Part shown: positions 34,701-44,412 of the stretch, piece after piece | Layout: the number at the start of each line of letters is the position of its first letter | Numbering within the stretch: the first letter of the stretch is position 1 | Source of the DNA: Closterium sp. NIES-65 | Taxonomy: Eukaryota; Streptophyta; Zygnematophyceae; Desmidiales; Closteriaceae | Length of the DNA: 64,000 nt | NCBI GenBank assembly: GCA_948144175.1 | Contig: CANXME010002275.1 | Location: 1,678,001 to 1,742,000 of the forward strand | Reading direction: 5' to 3' | Position numbers and translations under genes: made by a program | Notes under the pieces: generated by a model | The model's input: only the letters and a program-made list of their open reading frames with translations | Told to the model about the DNA's origin: nothing | The model's database searches: none

Positions 34701-35965
34701 TGCGCTTCATGCTGCGCTGGCCCTCGCCCTACCTCTGCCATCTGCTCAACCGCCACCGCCACAGCGCCTACGGCATGCACGTGGCGCGCAGCACAGCAGG
34801 CGCCATGCACGGCCAGCAGCACGTGCTGAGCGTGGCGGCTCGGCTGGCCAGCAGCCTGGGGGAGGACCTGCGCGGGCACCTGCTGGCAGAGGCCGTGGGC
34901 GCGTGGGCGGGGGGCGTGGGGCAGGGGGCCGCCTCACCCCTGGCACTGCCGGTAGCAGAGCCTGGCAGCACCGCTGCTGCGCTGCAAGCACGCTCACTGC
35001 TGCTCTTGCACGAGCCTGCTGCTGCTGCTGGCGATGGCGATGGTGGGGGGGGAGTGGGGGCGGAGGCGTACATGCCGCGGCCGATAGTGAGTGTGCACGT
35101 GCGGCAGGGCGACAAGGGGCGTGAGATGCGGCTCTTCTCCTTCCCCTCCTTCGTCTTCCTCGCCAACCGCCTGCGCCGCCTCGACCCCGCCCTGCACAAC
35201 GTGTGGCTCAGCACTGAGATGCAGGTGAGATGCAGGTGAGATGCAGGTGAGATGCAGGTGAGATGCAGGTGAGATGCAGGTGAGATGCAGGTGAGATGCA
35301 GGTGAGATGCAGGTGAGGTGCAGGTGAGGTGCAGGTGAGGTGCAGGTGAGGGGTTGAGCACGAAGGTGCAGGTTCAGCTACTGGATGTGCAGTTGGGGAA
35401 GATGAGCAAAGGGGAGGGAAGACAAGGGCAGGAGGGCGTGGGTGGCGAAGCTGAGAGATGAGTGAGACCAGGCTGCGGTGTGTGTGCCTTAGCTGGCAAG
35501 ACGGGCCAGACAGTGCCTCGGTGGATTGGTGCCTGCCACCTGGAGACTCCTTCAATAGAGTGGCCATCTCTGGCGTGGCACACCCCTCATCCACCCGTTA
35601 TGCCTCTACTTTCCACTCCAATACCAACCACACCTTTGCCTTCTCTCGCTTTGCCTTCTGCTTTGCTTACTGTCGCTTCTGCCTCTCAGAGTGTGGTGAA
35701 GAGATCGTCCAGCTTTGGCAACTGGGATTTCTTTTATTCCAAGGTGCCGCGGCAAAAGGGCAAGGAAACCATGTCACACTACCTTCGCCGCACTGGCATG
35801 GCTCGTGTGGTGGGAGCCAGTTTTGCCAACCTGCTGGTGTCCTCAGAGTGTGATTACTTCGTGGGAGTTCTGGGTTCAAACTGGAATCGGCTTATCAATG
35901 AGCTGAGACTGACCAACGGGAGGCTATTTGCTGGCTATGTCGCGTTGAACTTTGACGAATGGTAG
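31726..35965 (+). CDS. Gene A: type II membrane fucosyltransferase-like protein, 7 exons
   Basis: Exon model: 31726-31914, 32049-32246, 32476-32638, 33162-33837, 34319-34430, 34676-35224, 35690-35965. All introns are GT-AG, phases are consistent, and the total is 721 codons with the stop. Residues 15-37 form a single N-terminal membrane anchor (LVLSAGLLAAAAIG), typical of Golgi glycosyltransferases. GLGSQLHVIG and MLFNRTLVI around the third junction resemble the donor-side fold of alpha-1,6-fucosyltransferases (GT23). HVRQGDK at about residues 587-593 fits the HxRxxD motif of GDP-fucose enzymes. The end, LGSNWNRLINELR...VALNFDEW, resembles, as I recall it, a conserved family C-terminus. Substrate unknown; GT23 versus a related fucosyltransferase family is unsettled. 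Exon 1's donor could also lie 21 bp downstream. Exon 4 contains an in-frame 18-bp repeat. Confidence 0.75.
32678..32925 (+). repeat. 31-bp minisatellite in gene A intron 3
   Basis: Eight near-perfect head-to-tail copies of a 31-bp unit starting TTTGCACGTGATTCACTCCC. They begin 39 bp after the 5' splice site at 32638/32639. Confidence 0.95.
33416..33559 (+). repeat. In-frame 18-bp repeat in gene A exon 4
   Basis: Eight copies encode AHRTSA-like hexapeptides after the conserved YKAKRGLEGRSRW region. The unit is a multiple of 3, so copy-number change keeps the frame. The equivalent stretch of gene B lacks this array. Probably a disordered loop. Confidence 0.9.
35221..35352 (+). repeat. 11-bp array of splice-donor sequences at the gene A exon 6/intron 6 boundary
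   Basis: Twelve perfectly spaced copies of an 11-bp unit, GCAGGTGAGAT (the last four with GAGG). Each contains CAG|GTGAG, an excellent 5' splice site. The first copy straddles the modelled exon end (35224/35225). An in-frame stop at 35237 and the 11-bp periodicity mean only the first donor keeps the reading frame. Confidence 0.95.
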
Positions 35966-37585
35966 GTCGGAGCCTCGAAAGGTAGAAAGAAAGGTTAAGA
36001 GATATAGAAGTGGAAACATATGTAAGTTAGTAGAATTGAGTGGTTTGCAGAATGGTTGATTAGATTTGCTTATAACTGTAGTTTGTTGCGCTGAGCTTAT
36101 TGTTTATGTGTCAGCCAAATTATAGAGCATATTCATTCTGAAACCTGCCTTGTAGTCCGCAAGACCTCTCAGCTCACCTTTATTCAAACAAACCGGACTC
36201 AGGATGATTTCGCGTACATCTCTAACGAAATTATTCAGTGTGCGCGCGAATCTGTGTGCTGTGCACACTTCACTTTCCACTTCCGTTGAAGTTCGACCAA
36301 TCTCAGCCAAGGCGCCGCACTACGAGAAATCGATTGGTGGTGGTTGATAAGTATCCTCAGCGTTCCGCTCAACCGTCAGATTGGCCTTCGCTCAACCCCG
36401 TGTAGGGGTCAGTCAGTTCACCATGGCCCAGGCTAGCAATCTGACAGGGCGTCGCTTTGTACCAGTAGAAACCCCAGAGGGCGCGGTTCGGGACATCCTG
36501 CAGGAAAACAAAAACCTGGTACTGCATGGTGAACATGCTTTGTCACGATTTTGCCGCCAAAAAGCCTTCCGCGTGCCGAAGCCTACATTCTGGCCCTGTT
36601 CGCCACGCCTTTGCTGGGCCTTCAGAGGGATGGGCGGGGGTCTGGAATCCGCCCTGCACCTTCGAAAAGGGGTGAAATCAGGGTTTTAGGGCCGGTCAGA
36701 CCGACAAAATCCTGTTGAGCCTGACGATCCCCTCCGAACCTCGGAGGGCTCGCTGTCGTGGCGAACACCCACTTTTCTGGGCCATCGAAGGGATGGGCGG
36801 GGGATCCAGAATGCGCCTGGCAGTTTCCTGTCCTGCCAGCTCGGAACCCCATCCCCTCCATCGACTCTCCCTCGTGCAGACCACCAATTTCGTAGGCGCC
36901 TAACGGGATGGCCGGGGGATTTGAGGGCAGGGTAAACGCCAACGTGTCACCAGAACCGGCCCGGAACAACAAATTTTCGCCCTCCCGAGTGATAAGACAG
37001 CTGCTTCAAGTTCACGGAACCCTAAACGCAACTGTGAAGGACGTTTTCTTTTTTCGACACTTTTTACCCGGGCTGATTTGTTTCTTTTTTTCTCTGGTTG
37101 TGGATCAGAGGCGGGAAAAAAAGTCCCGCCCTAAACGAAGGTGGGGGGGGGAGGTGCCAGATCCCCTTGGCCCCCTTCCGGATCCCTTTGGAGAAATTTC
37201 CATTCGGGGCGAGCCCCCGGACGTAGTTCGCATCTTCCGGCGCACCTTCTGGAGTCCTCGCCCATCCCCCGCCCCTTGCCTATATCGTGGTCGTGGCGAA
37301 CAGGGCCTCTGTGTTTTACGAAAGCATAACGTTTCATTGGTATCCCCCGTCTGAAGTTGAACGCATTTCGGATCACGCATTTTGATTTGTGAGAGCAATA
37401 TTTCTGGCTGGGGAAAGGCTGGATGCGACATTCGACGGATGCTGTGGCGATCCGAGCACGCGTGGCCTTACCATCGTTCCTGACCGGAGCCTTCAGAATA
37501 AATCGCAGGTAGCTGTTGTGGCAGGACTGATTCTTTCGTTTGAAAGCGCCGAACCTCACGCGAGCGCTGCCGACGTGTTGTCGCT
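35966..37585. other. Intergenic region between genes A and B
   Basis: 1.6 kb. An AT-richer part (35970-36300) probably includes the gene A 3' UTR and terminator. A short open frame begins MAQASNLTGRRFVPVE at 36423 but is not recognisable. A G-rich motif, GATGGGCGGGGG or close to it, recurs near 36630, 36793 and, weaker, 36905, with an inverted relative near 37260. The gene B promoter should lie toward the right end. Confidence 0.5.
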
Positions 37586-40500
37586 ATGGGAGCTTCGAAG
37601 TTAAGCAGTTTGGACCAACAGAAAAGCTTCCCGCCAGTTTCACGCGCTTTCAAACTTCCGCGCTACCTCTCTTACGTGTTACAAGCCATCCTTCTGGCCG
37701 TGTTCCTCACTGTAAGCTGCGAGCTATCCTGGAGCCTACTAGTCCCGCAAAGCACCGTGAAGCCGTTCGCATTGTGGGGAGACGCGATGGACGGCGCTCG
37801 GCGCGCCGTGACGGGGCTGGAAGACCTCGGGGTGGACGCGCGGGGCGTCAGCCAGTACGCTGTTCACCTTCCCGAGTTCACGCGCATAGAGGCGGCGGAA
37901 AACGCGAGCCTATGGCAACCCCTAGCGGTTGGAACGGCGGCGCACGATTGGAGGCCGGCGCATGAAAGGCGGGCGGAAAGCGAGGGGGAAGAGGTGCAAG
38001 GAGGAGCAGGGCTTGCGCAGGATCCGGCGCGCGGGAGGGAGTTGGTGCGCGCGCTGGATGCGGTGGATTCACGCGCGGGGGACGCAGAGGCGGGCGCAGC
38101 GAGTGGGAGCGGGGGCGAGGGGAAGAGAGGGCACGGAAGCGCGAGCGGGTGGGAAGGAGAGAGGACGACGGGGGAAAGAGAGGGGTTGGCAGCAACGTCG
38201 CACGAGCTGTCGCAGGGAGGCGAGGAGGTGTCGCAGGGAGGAGAGGAGGTGTCGCAGGGAGGAGAGGAAGTGTCGCAGGGAGGCGAGGAGGTGTCGCAGG
38301 GAGGCGAGGAGGTGTCGCAGGGAGGCGAGGAGGTGTCGCAGGGAGGCGAGGAGGTGTCGCAGGGAGGCGAGGAGGTGTCGCAGGGAGGCGAGGAGGCGTC
38401 GCAGGGAGGCGAGGAGGCGTCGCAGGGAGGCGAGGAGGTGTCGCAGGGAGGCGAGGAGGTGTCGCAAGGGGGCGAGGGGCTGGATGGAGGCAAGGAGGGG
38501 TCGCAGAAAATCAAGGAGGGATCGCAGGGAGGAAAGGAGGGGTCGCAGGGAGGAAAGGAGGGGTCGCAGGGAGGGGAAACGGTGCGGATAAGCAGGCCCA
38601 GCGAGGGTTCCGTGAAGATATATGAGGTGCGTGGTGTGAGAATAGGTGAGGTGCGTGGTGTGAGAATAGGTGAGGTGCGTGGTGTGAGAATAGGTGAGGT
38701 GCGTGGTGTGAGAATAGGTGAGGTGCGTGGTGTGAGAATAGGTGAGGTGCGTGGTGTGAGAATAGGTGAGGTGCGTGGTGTGAGAATAGGTGAGGTGCGT
38801 GGTGTGAGAATATATGAGGTGCGTGGTGTGAGAATAGGTGAGGTGCGTGGTGTGAGAATAGGTGAGGTGCGTGGTGTGAGAATATATGAGGTGCGTGGTG
38901 TGAGAATAGGTGAGGTGCGTGGTGTGAGAATAGGTGAGGTGCGTGGTGTGAGAATAGGTGAGGTGCGTGGTGTGAGAATAGGTGAGGTGAACAATGAGAG
39001 AGCAAACGGGGTGCGTGCATCCCAACCGACTTTGCCACAACCCCCTCTCAACCCGTCTTTGCCCACGCCATGCCTCCTCCCCTGCTGCCCTCCATTGTGC
39101 CACAGGCGTGGGCGGCCGCGTATGGGCTTACCGCAAACTCCTCCCACCCGCCCGCCGAGGTGCACCTCTCCGCCCCCCTGCCCCCCGCGCCCCACCTGCA
39201 CGACTGTGCTGCGCGCTCTGCCTTCCGCCGCGCCATGGAGCAGCGCGGGCGCAGGGGGCAGGCGCCACGATGGGCGGACGCGGCGGCGCAGCAGTGTGAA
39301 GGCGTCCCGCAGCCCCCGTGGGTGAGATGTGCATGCCGCTGCGCGCATGCATGCACTACCTGCGCGCATGCATGCACTACCTGCGCGCATGCATGCATCA
39401 TCACTATCTACTGCTGTTTTTCTTGTCACACCACCTTCCATCTGCCCTCCTGTGCACTCTTGTCAATCTGTGTGCTCTCGTCCCTCTCGTCTCCCTCTCA
39501 TCTCCTCTCACACAAGCGCCACCTCATACCCTCCGCACTCACACCTTCCTCACCCTGCCCCCCCCCCCCCCCCACCTCCCACCCCGCTTCCCCTCCCCCC
39601 TCCCACCCCTCCTTCTCGTCTTCCGTCCGCCTTCACCCTCCCTCCCGCAGGTGCGCGGGTCGGATGCGGGCAATCTGGGCGGCACGCGGGCGGCGCAGAG
39701 GGATCTGTGGGAGCACCAGTTCCCGCCGCACCGCTGCCGCGGCCGCCGCCTGCTGCTCGTGCACTGGCCCGCGCTGCCCCCCGCGCTCAACCGCTCCTGG
39801 ACAAGGGGGGACGCGCAGGGGTTGGGAGGGGAGGGGGACGGGGAGGGGTTGGGGGAGTGGTTGGCGGGAGCGGTAGAGGCGATGGGGGAGGCGCTGGCAG
39901 TGGCGGTGAGCAGTGGGCGCGTACTGGTTCCCGTGGGGGCGTCGTTCAGCCCCGCCCAGCACCCCGCCTGCCGAGGTGCGGTGCACTCATGGGTGGTAGG
40001 CACGAGGAATGGCACGAGGGATGGCATGAGGGATGGCATGAGGGATGGCACGAGGGATGGCACGAGGGATGGCACGAGGGATGGCACGAGGGATGGCACG
40101 AGGGATGGCACGAGGGATGGCACGAGGGATGGCACGAGGGATGGCAAGAGGGATGGCACGAGGGATAGCACGAGGGATGGCACGAGGGATGGCACGAGGG
40201 ATGGCACGAGGGATGGCATGAGGGATGGCACGAGGGATGGCACAATGAATGGCACGAGGGATGGCACGAGGGATGGCATAGGGATGGCACGAGGGATGGC
40301 ACGAGGGATGGCACGAGGGATGGCACGAGGGATGGCACGAGGGATGGCACGAGGGATGGCACGAGGGATGGCACGAGGGATGGCACGAGGGATGGCACGA
40401 GGGATGGCACGAGGGATGGCACGAGGGATGGCATGAGGGATGGCATGAGGGATGGCATGAGGGATGGCATGAGGGATGGCATGAGGGATGGCATGAGGGA

Positions 40501-43500
40501 TGGCATGAGGGATGGCATGAGGGATGGCATGAGGGATGGCATGAGGGATGGCATGAGGGATGGCATGAGGGATGGCATGAGGGATGGCATGAGGGATGGC
40601 ATGAGGGATGGCATGAGGGATGGCATGAGGGATGGCATGAGGGATGGCGAGGTGTGTGGCGTGTGGCAAGAGGGATGGCAAGAAGGCTCGAATGCATGCA
40701 AGCTGTCTGGATGCGTGTGTGTGGCACGTGCGCCCTGCACTCCCCTCTAATGCTGCCATGTCTCCTTCCCCCTGCGTGCCCTCCACGCGTGTCGCCCCAG
40801 CGCACAGCGCATGGGGCTCGTGGCACTGCTACTTCCACCGCCTCACCTCGCCCGCCTGCCAGGCCGCTGCCCACGCCGCCGTCTCACTCTCCCACCCTGT
40901 TATGGAGGGGGGACGCCTGCAAGGGGGACGGCTGGGAAGCACGGACGTGCATGCAGGGGGGGCGGAGGGGTCAGAAGGCGGGGGGGGCGGGATGGGGGCG
41001 TGCAGGCCAGTGGCGGAGGTGGGCAGTGCAGTGGCGTCAGAGGCGCGTGTGGTGTGCGCCACCACCCATGTGCGGGCGAGTGCTGCGGTGCAGTGCCGTG
41101 ATGGCGATGCGGGCGCGGAGCCAAGTGGGAAGCATCCTGCTGAAGCTGCTGCTGCGTGAGTGATGTGATGTGATGTGATGTGATGTGATGTGATGTGGTG
41201 TGATGTGGTGTGATGTGATGTGATGTGATGTGATGTGATGTGATGTGATGTGATGTGATGTGATGTGATGTGATGTGATGTGATGTGATGTGGTGTGATG
41301 TGATGTGGTGTGATGTGATGTGATGTGATGTGATGTGATGTGATGTGATGTGATGTGATGTGGTGTGGTGTGGTGTGGTGTGGTGTGGTGTGGTGTGATG
41401 TGATGTGGTGCGATGTGATGTGGTGTGATGTGATGTGATGTGATGTGATGTGATGTGATGTGATGTGATGTGATGTGATGTGATGTGATGTGGTGTGATG
41501 TGATGTGGTGTGATGTGATGTGATGTGATGTGATGTGATGTGATGTGATGTGATGTGATGTGATGTGATGTGATGTGATGTGATGTGATGTGATGTGGTG
41601 TGGTGTGGTGTGGTGTGGTGTGATGTGATGTGATGTGGTGTGATGTGATGTGATGTGATGTGATGTGATGTGATGCGGTGTGGTGTGGTGGGATGTGGTG
41701 TGATGTGGTGTGATGTGGTATGGTGTGATGTGATGTGGTGTGGTGGGATGTGATGTGGTGTGGTGTGGTGTGGTGTGATGTGATGTGATGTGATGTGATG
41801 TGATGTGATGTGATGTGATGTGATGTGATGTGGTGTGATGTGATGTGATGTGATGTGGTGTGATGTGATGTGATGTGATGTGATGTGATGTGATGCGGTG
41901 TGGTGTGGTGGGATGTGGTGTGATGTGGTGTGATGTGGTATGGTGTGATGTGGTGTGGCGTGATGTGATGTGATGTGGTGTGGTGTGGTGTGGTGTGATG
42001 TGGTGTGATGTGATGTGATGTGATGTGATGTGATGTGGTGTGGTGTGATGTGATGTGATGCGATGTGATGTGATGTGATGTGATGTGATGTGATGTGATG
42101 TGATGTGATGTGATGTGATGTGATGTGATGTGATGTGATGTGACCCATGCATGGCAACTTCGAGCTGGGAATGACAACCCGCACTGCACTCGTCAAGCTG
42201 CTCGCCACTGTTGACCTTACCCTTGTTTCTCTGTTTCCCCCAACGCCTCCCCCCGTGTCTCTCTCCTACCGTCTCATCCTCATCTACCTCCCATCTCCTG
42301 CTGTGTTCCCACATGTGAGCAGCCTGCTGGGCGGGGCGTGGCAGCAGGTGGTGGTGCGGGGGGCGCGGAGGGGTGCAGAGCGGTGTACGGAGAAACAGCA
42401 GAAGGTGCCGCCATGTCACCATCATGTGCCACCATGTCACCATGCGTCCACGCCACCGTGCCATGCATGGAGCCATTGTAGCGCTGCTGGGCTGCTGCCA
42501 CATGCCATGCGTCCTTGCCCTGTCCCTCCACTTTTGCACCTCCCTCATCCTCCTGCTCGTCCCCTCCCCCAATCCCCCCACAAGCAGTGAGGTTGGGCTA
42601 TCTCTCCTCTTTCCATTGTAGCCACCGCCTTATATCCCTCTCGTCCCTCCACCCCCCCTGCCATCCCCCCCTCCTCTTCGTGCAGGTGCAGTGGTGGAGG
42701 GCGCAGGCGCTGCGCTTCATGCTGCGCTGGCCCTCGCCCTACCTCTGCCACCTGCTCAACCGTCACCGCCACCGCGCCTACGGCATGCAAGTGGCGCGCG
42801 GCATGGCCACGCACCACGCCGAGGCCCAGGGCATCCTCTCCTCGCTGCTGCTGCCACCCCTGGCCGCCCGCCACCCCATTGCAGCGGGCGCCCTGCAGCA
42901 GGAGGGGCGGGAGCTGGCGGCGCTCAACTTCTCGACTGCGCACTCGGTGGAGGCGCAGGTGTGGCCGGGGCTAGGCTTCCACGGGTGTGTGGCGCGCGGG
43001 CGCGGCAATGTGATGGCAACGCCGGGCAACCCCCTGTCAGACTACTTTGGGGCGGGGCGCGAGGCGTATGTGCTGCGCCCCATCGTTGCCATGGACACAG
43101 GACGGAGGCGAGGGGTGGAGAGGCCGCCAATGCAGCATCTCAAAGAGGATGAGCAGGATAAGGAGGAAGGGGAGGATGAGGAGGTGGGGAGGAGTGGGCA
43201 GGAGGGGGAGTTGGAGGAGCGGGGGAGGAGGGAGCAGATGGCGGTGGTGGCGAGTGTGTTCCACGCGTACAGCCTCAGGCAGCACGACCCTGACCTCCAC
43301 CACGTGTGGCTCACCGCCTCTCCCTCGCAGGTGCGCAGGGTCATCAGCGCAGGTGGTGCAATGAGGCGCGTGGTGCAATGAGGCGCGTGGTGCAATGAGG
43401 CATGTGGTGCGAGAGGGTGCAGGGCCATGTGGTGCGAGGAGCAGAGGTCCAAGTGGTGCAAATGCACGCTACTCCTTTCCAGCCATCACACACCCTCCCT

Positions 43501-43788
43501 GTCTGCCCTGTCTTCCTCTCTCCCATCCCCCTGTGGGCCCCTCAGGCCACGCAGACACAATTGGCAGCCTTCGACGACTGGACCTTCCTTAACTCCCGGC
43601 ACGACAGCTACGGCCAATCAGCGGCTGCCAGCATGGCAGGTGTGGTGGGGTCACAGCTGGCAAGTGTGCTGATCGCAGCGGAGTCAGACTACTTTGTGGG
43701 GTCACTGGCCTCGCGGCACACTCGCCTCATCCTCGCCTTGAGGGCCACCAATGACCGGCTTGCTGCACCTGCGGTTCTGCTGAAATAA
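37586..43788 (+). CDS. Gene B: diverged paralogue of gene A, probably non-catalytic
   Basis: Exon 1 starts at ATG 37586; its end, inside or before the arrays at 38210-38977, is uncertain. Then 39106-39321, 39651-39975, 40801-41155, 42323-42404, 42686-43330, 43546-43788. Phases (0,0,1,2,0,0) equal those of gene A. Residues about 27-45 are a membrane anchor (YVLQAILLAVFLTVS). Exons 2, 3 and 6 closely match gene A (VRGSDAGNLGGTRAAQRDLW; VQWWRAQALRFMLRWPSPYL). Where A has HVRQGDK, B has MDTGRRRG followed by a charged insert, so donor binding is probably lost. The C-terminus ends at AVLLK without the GSNW and VALN..EW motifs. Intron 3 is about 30 codons downstream of its position in A. Lying 1.6 kb after A on the same strand, it is most simply a tandem duplicate. 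Expression unknown. Confidence 0.68.
38210..38482 (+). repeat. 21-bp array in gene B exon 1 or intron 1
   Basis: Thirteen units of 21 bp encode SQGGEEV heptads in the exon 1 frame and are followed by degenerate SQGGKEG units to 38578. Each unit also contains GAG|GTGTCG, a weak phase-0 donor. Whether it is translated is undecided. Confidence 0.9.
38618..38977 (+). repeat. 24-bp array carrying splice-donor-like sequence, gene B
   Basis: Fifteen 24-bp units encode IGEVRGVR octads if translated. Each unit carries ATAG|GTGAGG and GAG|GTGCGT, so a phase-0 donor recurs every 24 bp. The array runs to 128 bp before the exon 2 acceptor at 39105/39106. Confidence 0.92.
39337..39396 (+). repeat. 21-bp triplicate near the start of gene B intron 2
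   Basis: Nearly three copies of a 21-bp unit containing GCGCGCATGCATGCACTACC, beginning about 15 bp after the 5' splice site at 39321/39322. Confidence 0.85.
39999..40650 (+). repeat. 12-bp minisatellite in gene B intron 3
   Basis: About 54 copies of GGCACGAGGGAT, shifting to GGCATGAGGGAT in the right half, beginning about 23 bp after the 5' splice site (39975/39976). It is open in all frames on both strands because 12 is a multiple of 3, so the long Met/Pro/Ser-rich frames here are artefacts. Confidence 0.95.
41156..42142 (+). repeat. Pentanucleotide (TGATG)n satellite in gene B intron 4
   Basis: Nearly 1 kb of TGATG with scattered TGGTG variants, starting at the 5' splice site itself (41155/41156, GTGAGTGATGTGATG). 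It gives minus-strand Thr/Ser/His/Ile open frames of over 400 codons that are not genes. Confidence 0.97.
43352..43411 (+). repeat. 17-bp repeats at the start of gene B intron 6
   Basis: Three to four imperfect copies of GTGGTGCAATGAGGCGC, beginning about 20 bp after the 5' splice site at 43330/43331. Confidence 0.8.
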
Positions 43789-43964
43789 ATTAGGAACGGA
43801 TGCACCTGTTTATTTTCTACTATTATTAACATTAACGTTTCTTGTATCACAGCTACGAGTGCAACTAATCGAGTGAGGATTGCACTACGGAGGCAAGAAT
43901 CACAAACGTATGAGCAAAGTTGTGAGCAAATATAATGTAGCGGAATGTGCGAATTATTGGGGCG
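43784..43964 (+). terminator. Gene B 3' UTR with polyadenylation signal
   Basis: AATAAA overlaps the stop codon (43784-43789), and a T-rich stretch (43808-43850) follows. The remainder up to the copia LTR at 43965 holds no gene. Confidence 0.5.
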
Positions 43965-44412
43965 TGTTGGGCTGAAAAAACCCCTAGGATTGTTTCAAGG
44001 CTAAGACTTGAAGTGATGATGTAATTGCAGAAGGGTTGTAGTGATCTGGTTGAGCCACCTTGCACTAGTGTGTGAGAGCAAGATAGATTACTAAAAGTAA
44101 AGAGATACAAAGTTTTTATATGATTACAAGGGAATACGGTATGAAAGGTCATAACTAACTGTTGCTGTTGCTGTTGCGATTCGATACAGCTGCTACTCGG
44201 GCAACTGCTCAATAACGAGTCAGTTGTTTGTCCTTGCTGTCGCGCTGCCTTTTGGTGAGTCAAAGGTCGCTGACCTTTGACCTTCGCTTAACCTCCTTGC
44301 TGTTGCATTCTATCAACCTCTTCGGTTGACTCGCTGTTGCTTCGCTGTAGTCTGCCTCGCTTACGATTCAATGTTTCGACACATCAGAAGTGCAACCTAT
44401 ATGTTTCCAACA
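43965..44412 (-). repeat. 3' LTR (element sense) of the older copia, 448 bp
   Basis: Pairs with 45315-45753. Contains GTTGCTGTTGCTGTTGC and, near its right end, the shared segment CGATTCAATGTTTCGACACA. Confidence 0.9.

Noticed and set aside
36423-36689. Small host gene starting MAQASNLTGRRF
   Set aside because: No recognisable motif, splice structure or homologous neighbour; the open length is what chance allows at this GC. Left as part of the intergenic entry.
39539-42581. Very long minus-strand open frames (up to over 500 codons) of His/Thr/Ser/Ile and Pro/Ser/Leu/Met repeats
   Set aside because: They are the (TGATG)n and 12-bp satellites read in frames that lack stop codons. They cross confirmed exons of gene B in antisense and have no non-repetitive domain.
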